NCBI RefSeq assembly: GCF_008065135.1
Contig: NZ_CP042914.1
Span: 2,046,001-2,110,000, forward strand
Origin: Roseimaritima ulvae
Lineage (GTDB): Bacteria; Planctomycetota; Planctomycetia; Pirellulales; Pirellulaceae
DNA: 64,000 nt
Reading direction: 5' to 3'
Below are positions 9,001-16,681 of the stretch, in pieces. The notes under the pieces are model-generated. The model searched no databases. It saw only the letters and a list, made by a program, of their open reading frames with translations, and was not told where the DNA came from. Each line of letters starts with the position of its first letter. Positions within the stretch are counted from its first letter, which is position 1. A program made the position numbers and the translations under genes.

Positions 9001-11168
9001 GCGACGGTCGAACTGCCGTCGGAAATTGTCATCGTATCACCACCGTTGTTCAAACCCAGCGAACCGCTGGAAGCCGGAAAGGCCAAGGCGTTGCCGAAGT
9101 CCCCGTCCAGCGACCCGCCGCCGAAGAGCACCACGGCTTGGCCGTCGGCCAGGATGGTATCGGCGGCAAAAGTATGCCGCACCCCAAAACCATCGCTGAG
9201 TGTCCAGCCCGAGATATCCAGCGCACCACCGGAAACATTGACCAGTTCGACAAATTCGTCTTGCGTGCTGTGGAATTCACCGTCGCCGTTGGCATCGTTG
9301 ACCGAACCGGGATCCGCCATGAATTCGTTGATGACCAGCATGCTGGACGGCGTGGCTCCAGCAGGATTTTCTGCGCCGATATGATTCAGCACGTTGCCGC
9401 CCACGCTGTAAGTCGGCAGGCTGCCCGTGACGCTATTGCCGGTCCAGTCCGCCGGAGCGGAGCCGGTTGAGCTACCGACGCGCCCCACGTACCCGGTGCT
9501 CGAGGTCGCCAGCACGAACTCGGGCTGAGCGTAGGTCAAGTCGCCGGCACCGCCATCGGAGATGGACACACCGTCCAACACGGCCCAGCCCGGATCGCTG
9601 GTCAAAGAGCCGTCCAGAACGCCGTCGTTGTTGACATCTAGTTCATCGGTGTCGCCGCTGGCGTCATCCACCGAGGGGGCGGTCGGAGACCTCACCAACA
9701 AAAACGTATTGGTGGCATTTTCCAATTCGTTGGCACTGGTATCCGATTGGAAAAAGGCCAGACCACCGAAGTCGCTCGTCGTGCTGACAATCGAATTCGC
9801 ATCCCCGTCGATGCTGTAGCCACTGCCGGCTTGCGAGATCACCAGATAGCCGTTGCTACCAAACGCCAGACCAGACAGGTTGAACAAATTCGAGATCTTG
9901 CCCTGCCCAAAACCCGAGCTGGCATCGCCCTCGACGTCCAGCAGATAGGTGTCGGCCGGGATGACCGTGCCGGCTTCGCCACGCAATTCGATGTATTCGC
10001 TGCCCGAATCGGTCCCCGGCACGTCAAACAAGATTTCGTTGATCCACACGTCGGCTGCCGGCGAGTCGTCGTCCAGGATCGTGCCACTCGCGCTATCGCT
10101 ACTGAGAGTCGCACCACCGGATGCGTTGCTCAGCGTGACCGTAAACACTTCGTTGTCTTCGATGTTCGTATCGCCGGCTACGTCGATGCTGATCGTTTGA
10201 GAGGTTTCAGTGGCCTGGAACTGCACCGTTCCCGTGGGCAGGCTGCCGTCGAAGTCCGCGGCATCCACGTCTGCTCCGCCGACCGCATAGTCGACTTCGG
10301 TGGTGCCGCTGGTATCGCCGCTACGGGTCACGGTGAACGTGAAGGTTGTGGTACCGGAGTCGCCTTCTGGCTTGACCGCTTCCAGGGGGCTAACGCTGAG
10401 GGTCGTTCCGGCGGGGGCTCCGGCCGCGGCGACCGAAACGTTGTCGATGCCCAACTCATCGCGACTGCCGCCGCCCGAGACGTCATCGCTGGTCCATTGC
10501 AGATACAGCGTTTCGCCAGCGGAGGTGGGCGCGTTCAGCGAGCTGAGCGTACGATTGACCGATTGCCAGCCGCTTGCATCGGAAGCCCCGGGAGTGGTGA
10601 AGTCCAAGGCGGGGACGGAAGTGTAGCCGCTGTCCGCGGCGCCCACGGAATACTGGAAATTCAGCGAATTCGCACGTGCTTGGTCATTCAGCGAAAAAAT
10701 GTCGTAGCTGATGTCCCAGTCGTTGATGGTTGCCCCGCTGGTGTTTTCGATTGCCAGCGTGATCGCTCCGGGCGTGAAATCGGAGCCTCCCGGCTGCACG
10801 CCGAGGATCACATTGGAACCGGTGTTAAACGCGTACACGCCACCGGTCGATACGCCACCGGTGCTTTCGCCCCGAGCCTGGTCGCCGGACGTGAAGGTGC
10901 CGCCGAAGCCTCCGTTATTGCTCATCCCGGTGACCCGCCAGTCGTCCGAGTCCAACTGGCCGGCCGCAGGGCTGGAAGCAAATCCGGCACCGCTGAAGGC
11001 TTCGAAATTTTCCGTGAACGGGGTGGCCGCCAACAAACGACGGCCTTCCAGATTCTCCAACAACGTCCGCCGGTTCTGGCGTTTCCTGCGTGCGTTTCGA
11101 CGCTTCGCTTTCCGCTTTGCTGCCAACTTGCCAATTAACGACTCGACTCGATTCATCGCACGTGTCAT
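1..11168 (-). CDS. Giant secreted multidomain protein (lamin-tail, Calx-beta, cohesin/dockerin, Ig-like), 3' end outside window
   Basis: The frame opens at ATG 11168 and reads without a stop to the left edge: 3,722 codons, C-terminus missing. I checked frame continuity at about 7080, 3980 and 119. Residues 14-34 are very basic and are followed by LENLEGRRLLA (37-47), a planctomycetal N-terminal sorting motif of the LEPR-XLL kind. A beta-sandwich domain (about 50-240) and a Calx-beta-like domain (about 250-365) follow. Eight lamin-tail-like segments start with INE(I/F/L/V) or a variant near residues 374, 613, 888, 1213, 1537, 1830, 2648 and 3568; five Calx-beta-like segments alternate with the earlier ones. 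Two cohesin-like domains (about 2270-2360 and 2478-2620) flank a dockerin-like pair of calcium loops (2400-2458, GDTTGNG and GDVTGNG). Three SwmB-type Ig-like repeats (about 2830-3160) and an MBG-like repeat (about 3370-3460) precede the last lamin-tail segment. The role is probably structural or adhesive at the cell surface; no catalytic motif was seen. Confidence 0.9.
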   Translation of the reverse strand, partial: MTRAMNRVESLIGKLAAKRKAKRRNARRKRQNRRTLLENLEGRRLLAATPFTENFEAFSGAGFASSPAAGQLDSDDWRVTGMSNNGGFGGTFTSGDQARGESTGGVSTGGVYAFNTGSNVILGVQPGGSDFTPGAITLAIENTSGATINDWDISYDIFSLNDQARANSLNFQYSVGAADSGYTSVPALDFTTPGASDASGWQSVNRTLSSLNAPTSAGETLYLQWTSDDVSGGGSRDELGIDNVSVAAAGAPAGTTLSVSPLEAVKPEGDSGTTTFTFTVTRSGDTSGTTEVDYAVGGADVDAADFDGSLPTGTVQFQATETSQTISIDVAGDTNIEDNEVFTVTLSNASGGATLSSDSASGTILDDDSPAADVWINEILFDVPGTDSGSEYIELRGEAGTVIPADTYLLDVEGDASSGFGQGKISNLFNLSGLAFGSNGYLVISQAGSGYSIDGDANSIVSTTSDFGGLAFFQSDTSANELENATNTFLLVRSPTAPSVDDASGDTDELDVNNDGVLDGSLTSDPGWAVLDGVSISDGGAGDLTYAQPEFVLATSSTGYVGRVGSSTGSAPADWTGNSVTGSLPTYSVGGNVLNHIGAENPAGATPSSMLVINEFMADPGSVNDANGDGEFHSTQDEFVELVNVSGGALDISGWTLSDGFGVRHTFAADTILADGQAVVLFGGGSLDGDFGNALAFPASSGSLGLNNGGDTMTISDGSSTVAEYSYGSEGGNDSALSRDPDLTGSFTEFAFSPGFENDGVTPFPGAAPPLVAVSESAGATEVSEAGVTDSFDVVLSQAPTDDVTITLSADAEVNLSTSSLTFTPADWDTPQTVNVTAVDDSDIEGTHSGTVTFSVASTDPAFDALAMGDVVAEITDNDSGATGGTFVINELRISSPDPADQTNNFVELFETSGLANASTDGLTLVVLTGESEDDPTPNYTSGDLNFAIDLSGGVVDSAGFLLISNPGAYSNDENDITSSFDFFGSPSTFLLVEGFSGTVGSDLDTDDDGTLDSTPWTAVLDAISLDDNDGDAAPTRNYATTVSATTGGDVVGSTDGFTPAAVSRIPDGSGSFVLTNGADTFADANADTPGTSNAPLVVITQTGGGTGVTEGVGSDSFDVVLSAAPTVDVTITLSTGGQVDVAPTSLTFTPSDWNSAQTVTVTAPDDSTVEGLHDDTISFAVTSSDTDFDGASVANVSVTVADAVVAPSDMVFNELRISSPGSSDNSSNFVELVDLNGTANVDLSGLVLISIEEGDLSKGRIEQVLPLTGGTTDANGFALIHSDGSSADLDAGDLEFAGLDFRGANTTFLLVSGFTGALGQDLDANDDGVLEGTPWATVHDGVTLDVFGGVATGFGLAGVTVVPSNTDDGFTAAGARRLTDATGNYSDLPFDDTDAFDTPGFTNELPPAVRVTPISLNLNEATTEDFTGAIGVTTGSFEVVLDAMPTSPVTITVNADAQITVDDGGGAGSSVTLTFDAGNWAIPQTVELVAVDDLVEEGDHSGQVSFTVSSSDSNYDAFSVSSLSTDIIDNENAGSVVVINEILYDPGTVEDANGDGITDPVQDEFIEVLNAGDSPIDISDWTLSDGVQVRHTFAAGTTLAAGQAIVVFGGGSLLGDFGNSLAVLASTGGLDLSNAGDTVTLAGPTQNIDRYSYQEGEVNDESLARDTDAAGTDGAGPFIATSAFLQGLFSTPGLTNDDADLFDIGAAIQVTQTEGSTDVVEGGASDLVSIVLSGSPTSDVTVTLSPVDGEIDLGNGPGVDLVLTFTPGDFDVAQTVTVSANDDVVIDGSHSSLFSIAISSLDSAFDALTAADVQVNIADNDTPSTTNALINEFVADHVGGDTQAFVEILAHGVSGPTDLSALWLLEIEGQSAIGNVDDAFQLGTTDAAGYFLQALDAENDTVTYLLVEGFTGSINDDLDTDNDGTFDVTPWTAIVDSVATVDNEATDIAYSPAALTPGLDGDSNQYGGASRIPNGTDTDTAADWVRNNYFGAGFAAFPGVTADPGEALNTPGAANQVESGVVVGVTIDTGDGVSVAESGPTSDTFTIVLDAAPSDDVTITLDTSDSQTTVDLSSVVFTAANWDTAQTITVTAVDDSDIEGNHTGLVSLTVASTDGNYDELSVSDVTVDITDNDFASMLVTDLTATASGFEVTFNEAFDPDLLNLYDSVAGGLGAADVVLVGASVGTVIGSLVIAPTNDRFTFIKTGDPLVPDTYTVTLRSAADGFVNGVGELLDGNADSTAGGDYSGTFNVSALAADATVVSLPDFMRGPGQDVHVPNDPSNGIPLQLSNGEGVFAVDLHVTYDPNLLDITAVSLGSGLPLGASVVVNTVTPGRAIIGFASPTALAAGPVIFANLTAAVPETASYTAKNLLRIENLSVNEDAIAAVADDAVHLSGYFGDTTGNGTYSSLDTSQLARVVVGLDDGFAAYQLADPVIVGDVTGNGSLSSLDTSFFARKVVGLDSSTIPDLPSLGTAIAQSGPDPKISIPKDLTAAPGDSIVIPLDIDSIEDLTANPLQALDVIINFDPNVLSIDSVTNGDVITNSSSAIWLPITPNIDNVNGRIIIGAANFVGLGGTFQGTFINLNATLKADAPAGASAINIAADTTSPNRQTLANEGTLSILPAPTNADNDSVDGVLTVQGATPVTEVLINEVDADTPGTDEAEFVELAGPANAPLDGLVVVFFNGSSDTSYAAYDLDGFSLDANGLFVLGNTGVNGVQITFASNGLQNGADAVAVYEGDAADFATGTAVTTVGLMDAVVYDTDDSDDSGLLTLLNAGQPQLNENANGDKDNQSLQRIPNAAGEARNTDGFLALAPSPGAINSNADTTAPTLDDIDDGDSDNAVLVGETLTYTLTFNEDIDEATVEAADFENAGSATISIGTITEVSPGEFTVEVTPSSTGLIILRVPSVAVISDVAGNNLDVTTPIVDNATITVSNADNTPPTLDNIDDGKFDNAALVNETLTYTLTFSEDIDEATVSAADIENTGTAPITIGAITETAPGVFSVEITPTAAGTVTLQIPVGAVITDVAGNPLDTAFVITDDTTVIVSEPDVTAPTLVSIVDDQAGGPVALGLSFVYTVSFDEDIDGTTVDSTDFDNAGTATLSIDDVDEISPGVFEVAVSASTTGSIVLRIPTTAVITDPSGNALVVPLQDDTTVTVSEPNLSTGDIAFTGFNADGSDDFAFVALKSIPAGERIAFTDNEWNGSAFTTGEGILAWVAPSGGVSAGTVVEISSASNGSRTASLGTIVSEGGSFNLGASNEGLFAFNGPFASPANFLTAFSNDGSAGFTDLSGTGLVVGDTAVDFDGTSGEDEDIFAYDAARDDQISFAAYRNLINNPANWLFEGGSGDQHDNGTGPDVPFDTTAFTLLTLVTPDIDITPLTKEYDGAAFTVTASADDGPGALAADTDQGNFSFTFYAGSGLSGGVVSAPSDAGSYSVEVSYAGNADYESVASTAFDFIITPAGMTISIDPASISENGGTATGTVTLNAAASGNTIINLSSHDTSEATVPSTVAVLAGQTSATFTVTAVDDGLLDGTQTAVITGSSDNYLPTTDTVDVTDDEIAAADLLINEILFNPPGSDNPNEYVEIRGTAGAVIAAGTYLVGIEGDDSSNGDLQTIFNLSGLTIGSNGLLVITQNTSPYTVDGDATEVSGTTSDGFAGSSDFGFQADSGAGIENASVTFLLIEAPTAPTLSDTIDTDDDGVADGPTFTSWNVLDGVSIV

Positions 11169-11523
11169 GAGGTGGACCTGATCTTCTTTTGTAGCAAGAA
11201 ACGCGGAGGGAGAGTGGATGTGGAACCCTGCCCGGTTCCACGGTTCCGGCCGATTGTACGGATTGTGAAGCGTTGTCCAGCGCGGAACGCCGACTGTCCG
11301 AGATCTTAACTTTGGCTTGGCCGTTTGCTCCCATTTGTCTCTCTCAAACTCGTTGCGCAGGAATGCACCGGAGTTGGTGGGGAGGCCGATAATTGCTGCC
11401 CAGACGCGCGGCGGGAGCCCCTTGGAGGACGCTGCTTAACGCAAATCACATGTATGTGAAGAATCGAAAAACGCGGACGCATATACGGCGCTGATCAGAA
11501 GAAATGGCCGCGGCGAAATGCAG
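11169..11523. other. Intergenic leader upstream of the giant gene
   Basis: This 355-bp stretch lies between the uvrA stop and the start of the giant surface-protein gene, both on the minus strand, so it should hold that gene's promoter and untranslated leader. I see no convincing -35/-10 pair and no strong Shine-Dalgarno just before ATG 11168. It contains the inverted repeat listed separately at 11221-11240 and a small CACAT-gt-ATGTG inverted repeat at about 11447-11458. No RNA gene or small coding frame was recognised. Confidence 0.5.
11221..11240. repeat. Perfect 7-bp inverted repeat in the giant gene's leader
   Basis: TGGAACC and GGTTCCA flank a 6-nt loop, 53 bp upstream of the start codon. 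There is no T-run, so an intrinsic terminator is unlikely; it could be an operator or a leader hairpin. A further GGTTCC follows at once on the plus strand. Confidence 0.4.
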
Positions 11524-14346
11524 CTACAGAAACTTGCCGGTGTGGCTGGCGGGCAGATCGCGGATGGTTTGGGGAGGGCCTTGGCCGATGAGTTCGCCGC
11601 CTGCTGCGCCGCCTTCTGGACCGAGGTCGATCAACCAGTCGCAGGCTCGGGCTACGTCCAGGTTGTGTTCGATCACGATCACCGTGTTGCCGGCCGCCGC
11701 TAGGCGGTGCAGCACTTGCAACAGGCGGTGCACGTCTTCGAAATGCAAACCTGTGGTCGGCTCGTCCAATAAATACAGCGTCGAACCGGTGCTGGTTTTG
11801 GCCAGTTCGCTGCCCAGCTTAATGCGTTGGGCTTCGCCACCGCTGAGCGTCGTGCTGGGTTGCCCCAGGTGCAGGTAGCCCAGGCCGACGTCACGCAGCG
11901 ATTGCAGCACGCGATCGACTTTGGGAATGTTGGTAAACAACGCGCTGGCTTCGTCGATCGTCATGTCCAAAATGTCGGCGATCGTCTGGCCTTTGAAACG
12001 CACCTGTAAAGTGGCTTGGTTGTAACGTTTGCCGCCGCAAATGCTGCACGTCACATACAGGTCGCTTAAAAAATTCATCTCGATCTTTTCTTGCCCGTGC
12101 CCCTTGCATTGCGGGCACTGGCCGGCCGCAGCGTTAAAGCTGAACCGGCTGCTGGTAAAGCCCCGTTGTTTGGCTTCCCGCGTGGCCGCGTAGACTTTGC
12201 GGATTTCATCCAGGGCTCCGGTGTAAGTCGCCGGACAACTACGCGGCGAGCGTCCGATGGGGGCTTGGTCGATGCGAATCAGTTTGTCGATCCACTGTGT
12301 GCCCTCAAGCGACTGATAGGGACCACAGTGTGGGGCCTGCAGTCCCAGCTGAGCGGCCACGGCCGGGTACAACGTGTCGTTGATTAAGGAGCTTTTGCCG
12401 CTGCCGCTGACCCCGGTGACGCCGATCAAGCCGCCGATGGGGAACCGTGCGGTGACGGATTTCAGGTTGTGAGTGCTGGCCCCCTTGATGACCAGCGCGT
12501 GTTTGGGGTCGACCTCATGGGGCGGCAGATCGGGCACACCCGACAGGCGGCCGCTGAGGTATCCGCCGGTGACCGATTCCGGATCCGCGGCGACTTGCTC
12601 GGGCGTCCCCTGACTGATGATCCGGCCGCCGTGTTGTCCCGCGCCCGGTCCCATGTCGATCAACCAGTCGGCGCTCCGCATCATGGCTTCGTCGTGTTCG
12701 ACGACCAGCACCGTATTGCCCTGTTGCTGCAGGTCTCGCAGGGCTCCGATCAAGCGGTCGTTGTCGCGTTGGTGCAGGCCGATCGAGGGTTCGTCCAGGA
12801 CGTAACACACGCCCACCAAACCGGAGCCGATGCTGGTGGCCAGCCGTACGCGTTGCAGTTCGCCACCGCTGAGCGTATCGGCAGAACGGTCCAGGCTGAG
12901 GTAGCCGACGCCGACCAGATTAAGGAACCGCAGCCGTTTGCGGACCTCTTCGCGAATCGGTTTGGCGATCACCGCGTCGGCGGCCGATAATTCCAGCGAC
13001 TCAAACCAAGCGGTTGAATCGGAGATCGGCATGGCGGTTAGCTGGGCGATATTGGTGTCGCCCACCGTGACGCTGAGCGCTTCGGCTCGTAGTCGTCCGC
13101 CGTGGCACTGCGGGCAGATGACCGAGGCTTGCAGCAGCTCTAGCTGTTCGGCCCGTTTGTCGCTGCGGGTGGATTGCCACTCTTGATCCAGCAGCGACAT
13201 CAGTCCGGCGAACGACTCGGCTTCGTCGCCGTGCAGCAGCTGCATCCGCGCGGCGGCTTTCATTTTCTTCAGCGGCGTCGACCATTCAAAGCCCAGCGAC
13301 TGCAGGTAGGGCTCCACGACGGCTCGCATCTTGCGGACCACCGCCTTGGTCGCGTCTTGGTACGCCAACAGGGCGCCGTCGTCGGGGGAACGTTTGAAAT
13401 CGATGATGCGGGCGGGATCAAATCCGTCCAGGACGCCCATGCCGTCACATTTAGGACAGGCGCCATAGGGGCTGTTAAAGCTGAACGTGCGGGGTTCCAG
13501 TTCGGCGTAGCTGATGCCGCAATCGGGGCAGGCGTAGGCACTGCTGATCAGTTGTTCTTGCCACTGTGACTCGCCCGGGGCTTGGGTGACCGAGACCAGC
13601 AAGCCCTCGCCTATCCGCAGGGCCAGTCGCACCGAATCGTCGAAGCGATCTTGCAGATCCTCGCGGACCACAATCCGATCGACGACCGCTTCGATGGTGT
13701 GGTTGCGACGCGCGGCCAGCGGCGGCACATCGTCCAGCGGGTACAGTTCTCCATCGACGCGGACGCGGACGAAACCGGCTTTGCGGATTTCCTGAAATAC
13801 CTCGTCATGTTTGCCCCGGCGGCCGCGGATCATCGGGGCCAGCAGCATCAACTTGGTCGATTCGGGCAGTTGGGAAAGCGATTCGACGATCGTGTCGGCG
13901 GACTGCTGTAGGATCGCGGTGCCACAGTTGTAGCAGTGGGGGACGCCGATACGGGCATACATCAGCCGCAGGTAGTCATAGATCTCGGTGACCGTGGCGA
14001 CCGTGCTGCGGGGGTTGTTGGTGCCGCGTTTCTGGTCGATACACAGCGTCGGTTCGAGGCCATCGACCCAGTCCACGTCGGGCCGCTGCAGTTGGTCGAG
14101 GAATTGGCGAGCGTAGGCGGACAGGCTTTCGATGTATTGCCGTTGGCCTTCGGCGTACAGGGTGTCAAAGGCCAGCGAGCTTTTGCCGCTGCCGCTGACG
14201 CCGGTGATCACGGTCAGCCGGTCGCGGGGCAGGTCCAGGTCGACACCCCGCAGGTTGTGCACCCGGGCGCCGCGGATGCGAATTACGCCTTCAGCCCCGC
14301 TGGGATGGGGAATCTCGCTGTCTCGTTGAATTGTTCTGTCCGCCAC
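11524..14346 (-). CDS. uvrA: UvrABC excinuclease ATPase subunit UvrA
   Basis: UvrA finds DNA damage as a dimer and loads UvrB in nucleotide excision repair in the cytoplasm. The 940-residue length is normal. The first Walker A is GVSGSGKSS at residues 49-57, and the ABC signatures [12 protein letters not shown] and [12 protein letters not shown] each precede a Walker B ([20 protein letters not shown]). Cys-rich zinc modules are present: CPDCG...CPKC in the first half and CPQCKGHG...CSICGG in the second. The second P-loop [10 protein letters not shown] is also intact. The gene stands alone: the next gene on its left is the giant surface protein after 355 bp, and dgt on its right is divergent. 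No anomaly was seen. Confidence 0.98.
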   Translation of the reverse strand: MADRTIQRDSEIPHPSGAEGVIRIRGARVHNLRGVDLDLPRDRLTVITGVSGSGKSSLAFDTLYAEGQRQYIESLSAYARQFLDQLQRPDVDWVDGLEPTLCIDQKRGTNNPRSTVATVTEIYDYLRLMYARIGVPHCYNCGTAILQQSADTIVESLSQLPESTKLMLLAPMIRGRRGKHDEVFQEIRKAGFVRVRVDGELYPLDDVPPLAARRNHTIEAVVDRIVVREDLQDRFDDSVRLALRIGEGLLVSVTQAPGESQWQEQLISSAYACPDCGISYAELEPRTFSFNSPYGACPKCDGMGVLDGFDPARIIDFKRSPDDGALLAYQDATKAVVRKMRAVVEPYLQSLGFEWSTPLKKMKAAARMQLLHGDEAESFAGLMSLLDQEWQSTRSDKRAEQLELLQASVICPQCHGGRLRAEALSVTVGDTNIAQLTAMPISDSTAWFESLELSAADAVIAKPIREEVRKRLRFLNLVGVGYLSLDRSADTLSGGELQRVRLATSIGSGLVGVCYVLDEPSIGLHQRDNDRLIGALRDLQQQGNTVLVVEHDEAMMRSADWLIDMGPGAGQHGGRIISQGTPEQVAADPESVTGGYLSGRLSGVPDLPPHEVDPKHALVIKGASTHNLKSVTARFPIGGLIGVTGVSGSGKSSLINDTLYPAVAAQLGLQAPHCGPYQSLEGTQWIDKLIRIDQAPIGRSPRSCPATYTGALDEIRKVYAATREAKQRGFTSSRFSFNAAAGQCPQCKGHGQEKIEMNFLSDLYVTCSICGGKRYNQATLQVRFKGQTIADILDMTIDEASALFTNIPKVDRVLQSLRDVGLGYLHLGQPSTTLSGGEAQRIKLGSELAKTSTGSTLYLLDEPTTGLHFEDVHRLLQVLHRLAAAGNTVIVIEHNLDVARACDWLIDLGPEGGAAGGELIGQGPPQTIRDLPASHTGKFL

Positions 14347-14378
14347 GGAAACTACAACCTAGAATGATTTATTCACCC

Positions 14379-14475
14379 AGCGTAGCCGTGTTGGCCGGAA
14401 GGTGGAATGTGTCGTGTTCCACGTCTTGACCGACGTGGCTACATTAGATTCCACGCTCTGGCGAGCGTAGCTACG
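14379..14475. repeat. Interspersed palindromic repeats, family A, between uvrA and dgt
   Basis: The gap between the divergent uvrA and dgt genes contains 'gtagc'-type palindromic segments. The 25 bases at 14451-14475 are identical to 54936-54960. They contain ACGCT-ctggcg-AGCGT and the 10-bp palindrome CGTAGCTACG. Related copies occur near 16480, 37510, 43180 and 54895. Confidence 0.75.
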
Positions 14476-14495
14476 CCAGACTTGCACCCTCGCAT

Positions 14496-15716
14496 TTGCC
14501 CAGACCTCCCTTGTCGCCAGCCACTGAAATCGCCACGCGCAAACCACCGCAGCGGACTCCTTCTGCCGGTTCCGACCATTCGGTACTTGATTCGGTCGCC
14601 GGTCGCGAACACCTGATGCTCGCGACCTATGCGACGCACAGCGAGGATACGGCGGGCCGCGACTATCCCGAGCCGCCGCATACCTACCGCGGCCCTTTTC
14701 AGCGTGACCGCGATCGGATTTTGCACTGTTCGGCCTTCCGCCGGCTGTCGGGAAAGATGCAGGTCTTTACCGGCGACATGGGCGAATACCACCGTACACG
14801 TTTGACGCACACCTTCGAAGTCGCCTCGATCGCGCGGACGATTACGCGGGTGTTGCGGCTTAATGAAGATTTAACGGAAGCTCTGGCGCTGATGCACGAC
14901 ATCGGCCATCCGCCGTTTGGGCATTGCGGCGAAGATGTGCTGAACGAGTGCCTGCAAGCGGTCGGGGGGTTCTCGCACAACGCCTTTGCCCTGACCATCG
15001 CTCAGCAGCTGGAACAACGCTACACCGGCTATCCCGGCCTGAATCTGTCGGCCGAAGTTTTGGAGGGGCAAGCCGAACGAGCGGACAAACAGCACGGTGC
15101 CGTGGGCCCGACCGCGCGGCTGGAAGTCCAGGTGGTCGATATCGCCGACTCGCTGGCCTACGACGCCCACGACATCGACGATGCCCTGCAAATGGGCCTG
15201 CTGACGATCGATGAACTTTCGCAGCTGCGACTGGTCCGCAGGGCCCTCGAGCAGACGGAGCTGAAATACGGAACCCTTTCGGCGGTCAAACTGCGGCCCG
15301 CGCTGGTCCATGAATTGATCGACCTGCAGGTCAGCGATTTTCTAGAACAAGCCGTGGAACGATTGCGGCGGTGGAACGGTTGTCGCAGCGAGGAGCTGAG
15401 CGAAGCCGGCGTCCGACTGTCGCATTCGATTCCCCTGTGTGACGAGCAAGGTGAGCTGGAAGCGTATTTGTTCGAGCACGTTTATCGGCATCCTCAACTG
15501 ATGACTGTGCGTCGCCGGGCCGCCGATCGTTTGCATCAACTGTTCGACGCCCTGACCCAGCAGCCAGACCGATTGCCGCTGCGATTTCGCCAACGTACCG
15601 AACAGGTCGGCGCGATTCGTGCAGTGGGCGAGTATCTGGCTGGTATGACCGATCGTTTCTGTGACATGCAGTATGCGTTTCTACAACAGGGCAGCGGTCC
15701 GCTTGCCGATTGGTAG
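14496..15716 (+). CDS. dgt: Deoxyguanosinetriphosphate triphosphohydrolase-like HD-domain dNTPase
   Basis: Family members hydrolyse dNTPs to nucleoside and triphosphate, controlling dNTP pools. The HD-domain metal ligands are visible: His105 in the RTRLTHTFEV segment, the HD pair at 134-135 (MHDIGHPPFGHCGE) and the acidic DIADSLAYDAHDIDD stretch at 215-229. The family block FQRDRDRILH..AFRRL lies at 68-84. Length is 406 residues; family homology only starts near residue 40 (LATYATHSEDTAGR), so the first 35-40 residues may be untranslated, and the ATG at residue 41 is an alternative start. The stop is followed after 3 bases by a methyltransferase-like gene, so the two probably form an operon. 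The sequence resembles the shorter Thermus-type dNTPases more than E. coli Dgt, so the preferred substrate is open. Confidence 0.93.
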   Translation: MPRPPLSPATEIATRKPPQRTPSAGSDHSVLDSVAGREHLMLATYATHSEDTAGRDYPEPPHTYRGPFQRDRDRILHCSAFRRLSGKMQVFTGDMGEYHRTRLTHTFEVASIARTITRVLRLNEDLTEALALMHDIGHPPFGHCGEDVLNECLQAVGGFSHNAFALTIAQQLEQRYTGYPGLNLSAEVLEGQAERADKQHGAVGPTARLEVQVVDIADSLAYDAHDIDDALQMGLLTIDELSQLRLVRRALEQTELKYGTLSAVKLRPALVHELIDLQVSDFLEQAVERLRRWNGCRSEELSEAGVRLSHSIPLCDEQGELEAYLFEHVYRHPQLMTVRRRAADRLHQLFDALTQQPDRLPLRFRQRTEQVGAIRAVGEYLAGMTDRFCDMQYAFLQQGSGPLADW

Positions 15717-15719
15717 ACC

Positions 15720-16478
15720 ATGTCGCGCGAGCAACAGATTGCCTGGAACCGAGAAACGCTGGATGGTTGGGAATTATTTCGCGAACATCGCTTTCGCATC
15801 ACGGAATTGCTAACCCAACTGGCGCCCCAGCCTGCGGGCCGACTGGCCGTGTTGGGGGCCGGCAACTGCAATGACCTCGATCTATCCGCGTTGTGCCAAG
15901 CATACGCCGAAATCGAATTGCTGGACTGGGATCACCACGCCGTCGTGGAAGGGGTTCGACGACAAGGTTTGCAGTCCTGCGAACAACTGCGGATCGACGC
16001 TGCCAGGGACCTGTCTCAATCGCCCGACCCGGCAGCGATCGCTGCGGCCGATTGTGTGGCCTCTGTGGGATTACTGTCCCAGTTGATGTTGTCCGTCACG
16101 CAGGTCCATGATCCAGGAGCCCCGCAGCAGACGATCGCGGCCGCCGCGGAGCTTCGACGGCAGCATTTCCAACACCTCTTGGCGCGGATGCGGCCGGGAG
16201 CCGTGGGGGTGGTGAGTTTCGAAATCGTCTCGTCGGACAGCTTGCCGGAATTAATCGGGTGCGCAAACGAGGCGGTGCCAAACCTGACGGCCGCCGCCAT
16301 CGGTACCGGCAATTTCTATACGGGCTTACATCCCGCCGCGATGTTTCATACCGCGAGCCAACTCGCCAAGGACGAGCATGTTTCGGACCCGCAAATGCAC
16401 CGACCGTGGAAGTGGTGTTTGGGGCCGCGAACTTACGCGGTTGCGGCGTTGAGCTTTCGTCGACCAAACTCAAGGTAG
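15720..16478 (+). CDS. SAM-dependent methyltransferase-like protein
   Basis: This 252-residue protein starts 3 bases after the dgt stop and is presumably co-transcribed and translationally coupled. Residues 42-55 (LAVLGAGNCNDLDL) resemble motif I of class I methyltransferases. An acidic IELLDWD (65-71) at the end of the next strand would bind the SAM ribose, and DCVASVGLLSQ fits motif IV. The substrate cannot be predicted. No signal peptide or membrane segment is seen. Assignment to the fold is moderately secure; function is unknown. Confidence 0.7.
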   Translation: MSREQQIAWNRETLDGWELFREHRFRITELLTQLAPQPAGRLAVLGAGNCNDLDLSALCQAYAEIELLDWDHHAVVEGVRRQGLQSCEQLRIDAARDLSQSPDPAAIAAADCVASVGLLSQLMLSVTQVHDPGAPQQTIAAAAELRRQHFQHLLARMRPGAVGVVSFEIVSSDSLPELIGCANEAVPNLTAAAIGTGNFYTGLHPAAMFHTASQLAKDEHVSDPQMHRPWKWCLGPRTYAVAALSFRRPNSR

Positions 16479-16610
16479 CCAAAGTCGCCAGACTTTGGAC
16501 TCGCGGTAGCCGAAGTCGCCAGACTTTGGACGAAAAACGGGGCTCTCTCCAAACTCACGCGCGAGTTCGGCTACGGAAGGCGACCCAACTCGGGCGAGTT
16601 CGGCTGCAAT
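16479..16610. repeat. Interspersed palindromic repeats, family A, after the methyltransferase gene
   Basis: Two direct copies of 'gtagcc(a/g)aagtcgccagactttgga' are followed by copies of 'gcgagttcggct(a/g)c' on the same strand. They start immediately after the stop codon and fill the space to the FHA gene. The arms of 'agtcgccagact' are self-complementary. The segment may end transcription or be a REP-like element. Confidence 0.65.
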
Positions 16611-16681
16611 AATGATTATATTGGTGACGAGGCGCTGGGCCGCTGAGCATCGTCGGACCGCAGACAGGGGAGCTAACAACC

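Noticed and set aside
6480-11138. Long plus-strand frames (for example 6480-7730 and 9747-11138) opposite the giant gene
   Set aside because: The minus-strand frame is continuous and rich in recognisable domains; the plus-strand products have no recognisable folds.
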